Below, piece after piece: positions 29,615 to 34,459 of a DNA stretch of 34,459 nt (position 1 is its first letter; each line of letters begins with the position of its first letter). The position numbers were made by a program, and so were the translations under genes. Source of the stretch: a virus. The notes beneath the pieces were generated by a model, which worked only from the letters and a program-made list of their open reading frames with translations, made no database searches and was not told where the DNA came from. The stretch spans positions 1 to 34,459 of the IMG/VR virus record IMGVR_UViG_3300047094_003366; one strand, 5' to 3'.

Positions 29615-29830
29615 ATGTCTAACCAGGACCCTATTGTAGAAATGGCACTGATCCGGGCCGACCTCGAAGCGATGCAGTCCGAGCTTAAGGCTGTCCGTAA
29701 GGAACTCAAAGGCCTACTTGATGCCTGGAATACCGCCACTGGCGTCGTTCGGTTCGTTAAGTGGCTCTCCACCCTGGTAACAGCCGGGGCCATCATCTTT
29801 GCAGCCTTCAGAGGCTTTTCTGAGCGCTAA
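29615..29830 (+). CDS. Holin-like or spacer membrane protein, one segment
   Basis: This 71-residue protein has AAAGGAGG before the ATG. Residues 7-38 are a Glu/Lys/Leu coiled coil and 46-66 a hydrophobic segment, followed by Arg-Gly-Phe-Ser-Glu-Arg. This one-segment layout occurs in small phage holins and in related accessory proteins found directly before endolysin genes. The place before the endolysin is the main support for a lysis role. It could instead be a tail accessory protein. Confidence 0.62.
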   Translation: MSNQDPIVEMALIRADLEAMQSELKAVRKELKGLLDAWNTATGVVRFVKWLSTLVTAGAIIFAAFRGFSER

Positions 29831-29850
29831 CCTGCCAAAGGAGAACAACC

Positions 29851-30387
29851 GTGAACCCGCTACCATCAGCCTATGGCTGGATCGATGACCTGCGTCCGCT
29901 GCCCCGGATGCTGGACGAAGCCCGCAAGCTTTACGGCACCCTTGAAGTGTCAGGCCCTGCAAACAATCCTATCATTATCGACTGGGCCAAAGAAACAGGC
30001 CTAGCCAAGATCTTTACCGCTGACTCCATCCCTTGGTGTGGCTTGTTTATGGCTCTGATTGCCAAGCGCGGTGGCAAGCCGGTCGTGGAAGGCCCCCTGT
30101 GGGCACGCAACTGGGCTAAGTTTGGCAAAGCGGCCGACAAAGGTCAGTTGGGCGATGTGCTGGTGTTCCGGCGCGCGCATGGTTCGGGCCATGTCGGGCT
30201 CTATGTCGGCGAGGATTACGGCGCATACCACGTGCTCGGCGGCAATCAGTCTGATGGCGTGACTATCACTCGTATCGCGAAAGACCGATGCATTTCAGTC
30301 CGCCGCCCGCCCTACCGTAAGGCACCGGTTACCGCCAAGCCTATGCTGCTTGCAGCCACCGGCGTTCTGTCATTGAATGAGGCCTAA
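29851..30387 (+). CDS. Endolysin-like peptidoglycan hydrolase (TIGR02594, CHAP/NlpC-like)
   Basis: This 178-residue protein has a GTG start with GGAG before it. The NlpC/P60-CHAP type triad can be read as Ile-Pro-Trp-Cys63-Gly, Gly-Ser-Gly-His114-Val-Gly-Leu-Tyr and Gly-Gly-Asn132-Gln. Gly-Asp-Val-Leu-Val-Phe-Arg-Arg precedes the His, as in TIGR02594 proteins. It would cut peptide bonds in the cell wall and free the virions. It has no signal peptide, so it depends on a holin. A short hydrophobic C-terminal segment (Met-Leu-Leu-Ala-Ala-Thr-Gly-Val-Leu) is present after the domain. Confidence 0.85.
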   Translation: MNPLPSAYGWIDDLRPLPRMLDEARKLYGTLEVSGPANNPIIIDWAKETGLAKIFTADSIPWCGLFMALIAKRGGKPVVEGPLWARNWAKFGKAADKGQLGDVLVFRRAHGSGHVGLYVGEDYGAYHVLGGNQSDGVTITRIAKDRCISVRRPPYRKAPVTAKPMLLAATGVLSLNEA

Positions 30388-30404
30388 TCTCGCCACGGCC
30401 ACGC

Positions 30405-30424
30405 TAGCTTACCTAGGTAAGCTA
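30405..30424. repeat. Perfect 20-bp palindrome
   Basis: TAGCTTACCTAGGTAAGCTA is fully self-complementary. It lies 18 bases after the endolysin stop and 10 bases before a terminator. As RNA it would form a stem with no proper loop in the middle, so a protein-binding site in DNA is likelier than a terminator stem. No -35/-10 pair is visible around it. Role unknown. Confidence 0.75.
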
Positions 30425-30433
30425 AATTCAACC

Positions 30434-30456
30434 ACCCGCCTTTTGGCGGGTTTTTT
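30434..30456 (+). terminator. Intrinsic terminator after the endolysin gene
   Basis: ACCCGCC (30434-30440) and GGCGGGT (30445-30451) pair perfectly around TTTT and are followed by five more T residues. It is the strongest terminator of the window. The next gene starts only 15 bases later, so its transcript must come from readthrough, an antiterminated complex or a promoter not recognised here. Confidence 0.9.
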
Positions 30457-30470
30457 AATGGAGAAAAGAC

Positions 30471-30665
30471 ATGGAAGAACTTAAACCCTGGTGGACCTCG
30501 AAGGCCATCTGGACTGGCGTAATCGGCAGCGTCTGGGGCGTTGCCGGCGTTATTGGTATTTTGCCTGAAAATCTCAGCCAGGCTGATGTCCTGACTGTGG
30601 TTCTTGCCGTGACCGGGATCGGCGGCGTTCTGTTCCGCAAGACGGCGAAAACTCGAATCAGCTAA
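30471..30665 (+). CDS. Second small membrane protein, holin candidate
   Basis: This 64-residue protein has GGAG before the ATG. It starts Met-Glu-Glu-Leu-Lys-Pro-Trp-Trp-Thr-Ser-Lys-Ala-Ile-Trp, then has two hydrophobic segments (about 12-31 and 41-56) joined by a short polar turn, and a basic end (Arg-Lys-Thr-Ala-Lys-Thr-Arg). Two segments, small size and basic C-terminus suit a class II holin. It is separated from the endolysin gene by a strong terminator, unusual for a holin pair. Confidence 0.68.
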   Translation: MEELKPWWTSKAIWTGVIGSVWGVAGVIGILPENLSQADVLTVVLAVTGIGGVLFRKTAKTRIS

Positions 30666-30680
30666 ACCATCATAAACATA

Positions 30681-30714
30681 ATGGCGGGGGCTTCAGCCTC
30701 CGCCATGTTCATTT
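30681..30714 (+). terminator. Hairpin after the second membrane protein gene
   Basis: ATGGCGGGGGC (30681-30691) and GCCTCCGCCAT (30696-30706) pair with one wobble around TTCA. GTTCATTT follows. The T-run is interrupted, so termination may be partial. An apparent reading frame that starts inside this hairpin at 30681 is not the start of the next gene. Confidence 0.65.
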
Positions 30715-30731
30715 CCAATCGAGGTGCAAGC

Positions 30732-31043
30732 ATGACCAGGCTGACTATTCGCCGAGGTGGCACCAGACGTCTGCGGGCTTCTCTGTACGCAGATATTGCT
30801 GCAGGCGAACGAAGAGATCTTACTGGCCTGATCGCGATGGTTGTTGATCAAAGTCCTAACATTGCTGTGCCAACTGTTAGCATTTGCAATCCGCCTGCTT
30901 TGGGTGAAATCGAAGTGCTTTGGAGTGACGATCAGACCACAACCCTAAGTCCCGGGGCGGGCCGTGTTTGGCTGATTATCGGCCTCGAAAACGGCGAAGG
31001 GGAGCGTGAAGTCCTGCCGATCTTCACGTTCGATGTCGAATGA
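30732..31043 (+). CDS. Hypothetical protein of the fibre cluster
   Basis: This 103-residue protein starts at 30732, set by GAGG seven bases upstream; the frame is open to 30681 but that part is the terminator hairpin. It seems beta-rich, with Leu-Thr-Ile-Arg-Arg-Gly-Gly-Thr-Arg-Arg-Leu-Arg at the start and Gly-Glu-Ile-Glu-Val-Leu-Trp-Ser-Asp and Val-Leu-Pro-Ile-Phe-Thr-Phe-Asp near the end. It resembles small proteins of the phage BppU/baseplate-adaptor type in outline only. ATGA joins it to the collagen-like gene. Confidence 0.65.
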   Translation: MTRLTIRRGGTRRLRASLYADIAAGERRDLTGLIAMVVDQSPNIAVPTVSICNPPALGEIEVLWSDDQTTTLSPGAGRVWLIIGLENGEGEREVLPIFTFDVE

Positions 31044-31300
31044 CCAGCACCATCCAGATTCTGGAGACGGTTCAGACGATCGTCGTCGAGCCGCAAGGGA
31101 TTGCAGGTCCTCGCGGCGCAACCGGTAGCACTGGGGCTCAAGGCGCTCAGGGACCACCCGGTCCGCTCAGTTCTCTCAATGATCTTTCCGACGTCAATCT
31201 CACGCAGCCCGAAGGTGGCGACGTGCTCATTTTTTCATCCCCCGACAATCGGTGGTGCAACACGAATTCGGCCCGACTGGTCGATGGAGGTAATTTCTGA
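31040..31300 (+). CDS. Small collagen-like fibre protein
   Basis: This 86-residue protein has an N-terminal piece with Val-Gln-Thr-Ile-Val-Val-Glu. A Gly-x-y run covers about residues 23-43 ([12 protein letters not shown]), about seven triplets. A small end domain has Leu-Asn-Asp-Leu-Ser-Asp-Val and [13 protein letters not shown], a frequent end of phage stalk proteins. It likely forms a trimeric joint. It is coupled to the long fibre gene by TGATG. Confidence 0.78.
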   Translation: MTSTIQILETVQTIVVEPQGIAGPRGATGSTGAQGAQGPPGPLSSLNDLSDVNLTQPEGGDVLIFSSPDNRWCNTNSARLVDGGNF

Positions 31301-32841
31301 TGGCCAATACTCTTCGCATCAAACGCCGCGCCGTAGGCGGTGCGGCCGGGGCTCCGGCATCGCTCGCCAATGCCGAGCTCGCATTTAACGAACAGGACAA
31401 CACGCTCTATTACGGCTCCGGGACCGGGGGTGCTGGCGGCACGGCCACCTCCGTCATTGCGATTGGTGGTCCGGGCGCCTTTGTCGGGCTTTCCGGTGAC
31501 CAGACAGTCGCCGGGATCAAGACCTTCTCGAGTACAATTGCGGGTTCGATCTCGGGCAATGCTGGCACTGCAACCGCGCTGACAACGGCGCGTTCGCTCG
31601 GCCTTTCCGGCGACGTGACCGGCACGGCCTCGTTCAATGGCACCGCAAATGCGACGATCGCGGCCACGCTAGCCAACAGCGGTGTCACTGCAGGCACCTA
31701 TGGTTCTGCCACGCAAGTCGGCCAGGTTACGGTCGACGCCAAAGGGCGCGTAACGACCGCCAGCAACGTCGCGATCACGTTCCCGGTGACTTCGGTGGCT
31801 GGTCGTTCCGGTGCCATCACGCTCTCCACTAGCGACGTCTCTGAAGGCACCAACCTCTACTTCACCGATGCCCGGGTGCGCGCCAACCGGCTCGACCAGT
31901 TGGCTGCACCTACCGCTGCGGTGGACTTCAACAGCCAGCGCATCACAGGCCTTTCTGACCCGACATCTGCCCAGGACGCCGCCACCAAGAACTACGTCGA
32001 TCTGACTGTTCAGGGGCTTGATCCCAAGGCTTCGGTGAGAGCCGCATCGACCGCCAATATCGCCTCGCTGTCCGGCACCATGACGATCGACGGCGTGGCG
32101 CTTGCCGCGGGCGACCGCGTGCTGGTGAAGGACCAGGCCACGCCGTCCCAGAATGGCGTTTATGTCGTTGCCTCTGGCGCCTGGGCGCGCGCGATCGATC
32201 TCTCGACTTGGGACGAGCATGTCTCGGCTTACCTGTTTGTCGAGCAGGGCACAGTGAATGCCGACGTGGGCTACCTCTGCACGGTTGATGGGGGCGGCAC
32301 GCTGGGCACAACAGCCATCACCTTCGTCCAGTTCAATGGCGCGGGTCAGATCGTTGCCGGCAATGGCCTCACCAAGACCGGGAACACGATCGAGGTCGGG
32401 GCCGGCACAGGCATTGCTGTGGCCGCTGACGCTGTCGCACTGACCGGTCAGGCGCTGGCGCTCCACAACCTTGGCTCCAACGGGATAATCGCCCGCACAG
32501 CCGCTGGAACTGTCGCAGCGCGCACGCTGACGGCAGGCTCGACCAAGATCGCAGTCACCAATGGCGATAGTGTGGCGGGCAACCCAACTATCGATGTCAA
32601 CGAAGCCAACCTGACGCTGGGCAATATCGGCGGCACGCTCGGCGTGGCCAAAGGCGGCTCGGGGGCCACCACGCTCACCGGCTACCTCAAGGGCAACGGC
32701 ACCGCGGCGTTCACGGCCTCCGCGACTATTCCCAATACTGACATCTCCGGGCTCGGCTCCATGTCGACGCAGGCGGCTAGCAACGTCGCGATCACTGGTG
32801 GCTCTATCGATGGCGTGACGTTGGACGGTGGAACCTTCTGA
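31300..32841 (+). CDS. Long tail fibre protein
   Basis: This 513-residue protein has an N-terminal module at residues 1-42 (Leu-Arg-Ile-Lys-Arg-Arg, then [15 protein letters not shown]) found in phage fibres, likely the joint. The rest is Gly/Thr/Ala/Ser-rich beta repeats, e.g. [10 protein letters not shown] and [10 protein letters not shown]. A distinct domain (about 225-350) contains [10 protein letters not shown] and Gly-Asp-Arg-Val-Leu-Val-Lys-Asp-Gln. It has no S74 domain. It may act as a shaft whose tip is the next protein. Confidence 0.85.
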   Translation: MANTLRIKRRAVGGAAGAPASLANAELAFNEQDNTLYYGSGTGGAGGTATSVIAIGGPGAFVGLSGDQTVAGIKTFSSTIAGSISGNAGTATALTTARSLGLSGDVTGTASFNGTANATIAATLANSGVTAGTYGSATQVGQVTVDAKGRVTTASNVAITFPVTSVAGRSGAITLSTSDVSEGTNLYFTDARVRANRLDQLAAPTAAVDFNSQRITGLSDPTSAQDAATKNYVDLTVQGLDPKASVRAASTANIASLSGTMTIDGVALAAGDRVLVKDQATPSQNGVYVVASGAWARAIDLSTWDEHVSAYLFVEQGTVNADVGYLCTVDGGGTLGTTAITFVQFNGAGQIVAGNGLTKTGNTIEVGAGTGIAVAADAVALTGQALALHNLGSNGIIARTAAGTVAARTLTAGSTKIAVTNGDSVAGNPTIDVNEANLTLGNIGGTLGVAKGGSGATTLTGYLKGNGTAAFTASATIPNTDISGLGSMSTQAASNVAITGGSIDGVTLDGGTF

Positions 32842-33722
32842 TGCCGAGCACGATCCTACTCAAACGGTCCTCGACTGCATCGAGCATCCCTGCTGCGGGC
32901 GCTCTTCAGACAGGAGAGCTTGCCGTCAATCTTACCGATCAGAAGCTTTACTCCAAGACCGCAGGCGGCGCTGTAGTGCAGGTTGGTTTTGGCAATATGA
33001 CTTCGTCCCTAATCACGGCAGCGCTTGGCTTTACCCCTTACAATGCCTCTAATCCAAACGGCTATATAACGGCCAGCGCTTCGATAACCGGGGCCTCTGG
33101 ATCCTGCTCGGGCAATGCTGCTACTTCGACCAGATGGGCCACTGGTCGGACCATCGCTTTGAGTGGCGATATTTCGGGAACAAGCGCTGCCTTTGATGGC
33201 ACTGCTTCGCTTTCATTTGCGACCACGCTCGCCAGCTCAGGCGTAGTTGCCGGAACTTATCTCAAGGTAACGGTCGATACTAAGGGCCGCGTCACTGCAG
33301 GTACTGCAATGTCGTCCGGAGATGTAACAGGAGCGCTGGGCTACACGCCGGCGAATAGGGCAGGGGATAGTTTTACAGGCGGCATCTCGGTGTCAGGTGC
33401 AATTACTGCGACTGGTGATATCACGGCTTATTCTGACGCATCGCTCAAGACTGATGTTGCCACGATTAAAGGTGCGCTTGCGCTGGTAGAGCGGATGCGA
33501 GGGGTTACTTACGCGCGCATTGATACAGGGGAACACGGGATTGGCGTGATCGCCCAAGAGTTAAAGGGCGTGCTGCCCGAGGCTGTTGCGGAAAATCCCG
33601 ATGGGATGTTGTCAGTTGCCTATGGAAATTTGGTGGGCGTGCTTGTTGAAGCTTTAAAAGAAATTGCGGCCCGAACCGATCACCAAGCGCGCGATATCGC
33701 TGAATTGAAGGCAAAGCTATGA
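32841..33722 (+). CDS. Tail fibre with S74 self-cleaving chaperone, second copy
   Basis: This 293-residue fibre repeats the N-terminal module of the gene before it (Ile-Leu-Leu-Lys-Arg, Gly-Glu-Leu-Ala-Val-Asn-Leu-Thr-Asp-Gln-Lys-Leu-Tyr). A repeat shaft follows, including Val-Thr-Val-Asp-Thr-Lys-Gly-Arg-Val-Thr. It ends in an S74 domain with Ser198-Asp-Ala-Ser-Leu-Lys203 and Gly-Ile-Gly-Val-Ile-Ala-Gln-Glu-Leu. Cleavage before Ser198 would leave a fibre of 197 residues. The S74 part is somewhat shorter than in the fibre at 28476. The gene is coupled by TGATG at its start and ATGA at its end. Confidence 0.88.
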   Translation: MPSTILLKRSSTASSIPAAGALQTGELAVNLTDQKLYSKTAGGAVVQVGFGNMTSSLITAALGFTPYNASNPNGYITASASITGASGSCSGNAATSTRWATGRTIALSGDISGTSAAFDGTASLSFATTLASSGVVAGTYLKVTVDTKGRVTAGTAMSSGDVTGALGYTPANRAGDSFTGGISVSGAITATGDITAYSDASLKTDVATIKGALALVERMRGVTYARIDTGEHGIGVIAQELKGVLPEAVAENPDGMLSVAYGNLVGVLVEALKEIAARTDHQARDIAELKAKL

Positions 33723-34186
33723 CCCTGCAATCATCTGGTCCTATATCGCTTGGCAATGTTGGATCCGAACTGGGGCGGACAGTGGGCACAACCACATCCC
33801 TTGGCGAAACCGCTGTTAGAAATCTGGCTGCAGTTGCTTCGGGGGCGATCAGGCTGTCAAACCTTTACGGCAAGTCGTCTGTAACATTTACCCCTGAAGG
33901 TGGCCTCTCTAGTGCCTCGGCAGTCATGCTTTCTGATTGGGCTGGTGGTGGAGCAGCCGCGTCCGTCAGAATACAATGTTCGCCATCCGCTGTCTGGTCA
34001 TGGACGAAAAGTGGTTCGACGGCAGGCATTACAAGTGTTGTAAACGGCGGCACTGCCACGTCGATCCTGTTTTCGCTTCCAAACAATGGTTATACAATCA
34101 GACAAACGAATTGGAATGTTAGCGCCACCGCTGGGGGAATAACCCGTTATTGGTCGGTTGAGCTCATAAATGAGGGATTTGTCTGA
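33719..34186 (+). CDS. Last phage tail protein, fibre-associated
   Basis: This 155-residue protein begins Leu-Gln-Ser-Ser-Gly-Pro-Ile-Ser-Leu-Gly-Asn-Val and carries Ser-Gly-Ala-Ile-Arg-Leu-Ser-Asn-Leu-Tyr-Gly-Lys-Ser at about residues 41-53. That pair of motifs occurs in small tail proteins of many phages. The rest (60-155) is one beta-rich domain with several Trp residues (Trp-Ser-Trp-Thr, Tyr-Trp-Ser-Val-Glu-Leu), maybe a sugar- or receptor-binding unit. It is the last gene of the coupled fibre cluster. Confidence 0.8.
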   Translation: MTLQSSGPISLGNVGSELGRTVGTTTSLGETAVRNLAAVASGAIRLSNLYGKSSVTFTPEGGLSSASAVMLSDWAGGGAAASVRIQCSPSAVWSWTKSGSTAGITSVVNGGTATSILFSLPNNGYTIRQTNWNVSATAGGITRYWSVELINEGFV

Positions 34187-34193
34187 TAGTATC

Positions 34194-34220
34194 CAGCGCG
34201 TGGGGTAACGTGGAGCGCTG
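34194..34220 (+). terminator. Weak hairpin after the fibre cluster
   Basis: CAGCGC (34194-34199) and GCGCTG (34215-34220) can pair around a 15-base loop soon after the last phage stop. No T-run follows, so it is at best a weak or factor-dependent end. Its place suits the end of the late transcript. Confidence 0.35.
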
Positions 34221-34289
34221 TCTCGATCAAATAGGGGCCCGCTTATCATTAGGGAACAAAAATCATATCGGATACCAAACAAGCACTTA

Positions 34290-34436
34290 ATGTTTGAACG
34301 TTTGGTGTGTCCTATTCTGGCATGTGACGACTGTTCTTGTCGGCTTTTCATGTTAGGCTTCCACGCATTAGCTTGCGCGTTTTGTGGAGATAAATGTGAA
34401 GTACCTAATCCCAATAAATTTAATGTTCGCTTGTAG
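34290..34436 (+). CDS. 48-residue Cys-rich, zinc-ribbon-like mini-protein
   Basis: The frame from the ATG at 34290 to the TAG at 34434 encodes 48 residues with seven cysteines. Two CxxC pairs (Cys12-Asp-Asp-Cys15 and Cys29-Ala-Phe-Cys32) are 13 residues apart, as in small zinc ribbons, with Cys7, Cys17 and Cys36 in addition. There is no clear ribosome-binding site. Small zinc-ribbon proteins do occur at prophage ends and act in DNA or RNA binding, but no family is recognised here. It could be a chance frame; the regular cysteine pairs argue against that. Confidence 0.4.
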   Translation: MFERLVCPILACDDCSCRLFMLGFHALACAFCGDKCEVPNPNKFNVRL

Positions 34437-34459
34437 GACTGTACGGACTGGCGGGACAT

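Noticed and set aside
31669-32466. A 265-codon minus-strand frame in the long fibre gene
   Set aside because: Arg/Gly/His-rich translation of the complementary strand of a repeat-rich fibre gene; no motif and no ribosome-binding site.
33998-34459. A minus-strand frame running off the right edge
   Set aside because: Its second half lies under the last tail gene, the sequence has no recognisable fold, and it cannot be judged because it is cut by the window end. A host gene here is not excluded.
1-34459. A gene transfer agent instead of a prophage
   Set aside because: A dedicated serine integrase, repressor, replication module and fibre cluster are present, and the conserved GTA tail-tip genes are missing.

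Overview
The window is an almost complete tailed-phage (siphovirus-type) prophage. GC-rich codon use, P27-type terminase, HK97-type head genes and a Cys-less serine recombinase with a DUF2924 partner point to an alphaproteobacterial host. A member of the Sphingomonadales is my best guess, from recognising the gene set; nothing here (no rRNA, no clear host gene) fixes the species.

Layout. (1) 1-3548, minus strand: an integration operon of six tightly packed genes. These are a small ORF, a DUF2924 protein, a large serine recombinase, an HTH partner protein and two uncharacterised genes, the last with a C-terminal membrane anchor. (2) 3549-4501: the cassette promoter, an S24/CI-like repressor on the minus strand, and an operator cluster facing the early genes. 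(3) 4502-11057, plus strand: early and replication genes, including a PD-(D/E)XK nuclease, a possible ssDNA-binding protein, a CHC2-Toprim-RepA-like primase-helicase, a repeat array that may be an origin, a RuvC-like nuclease, a DUF6378 protein and several unknowns. Most are joined by ATGA overlaps. (4) 11058-14331: a transition zone with a terminator, a small minus-strand gene, an HNH nuclease, two unknown genes, a ParB-methyltransferase fusion and a minus-strand staphylococcal-nuclease-like gene. (5) 14332-21967: packaging and head (terminase small and large, portal, protease, capsid, connectors, neck and tail completion). (6) 21997-28440: tail tube, tail-assembly chaperone with a -1 frameshift, a 1398-residue tape measure and one distal tail protein. 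(7) 28476-34186: a fibre gene, a lysis block (holin-like, endolysin, second small membrane protein) and a second run of fibre genes. The run holds a collagen-like stalk, two tandem fibres sharing an N-terminal module, and a last tail protein. (8) 34187-34459: a non-coding right end with one Cys-rich mini-ORF.

How it works together. The repressor should hold the early operon, and perhaps the integration operon, silent in the lysogen. On induction the primase-helicase, nucleases and small early proteins replicate the genome. The HNH protein and terminase cut and package DNA into an HK97-fold head. A non-contractile tail measured by the long tape protein is capped by fibres, two of which end in self-cleaving S74 chaperones.

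The best-supported non-routine observation is a textbook -1 frameshift site (AAATTTT, followed by a stem-loop) in the tail chaperone gene. Others worth checking are the 9-bp repeat array inside a 66-codon ORF after the helicase, an SSB-like Asp-Ile-Pro-Phe tail on an unknown early protein, and the two unknown genes at the end of the integration operon.
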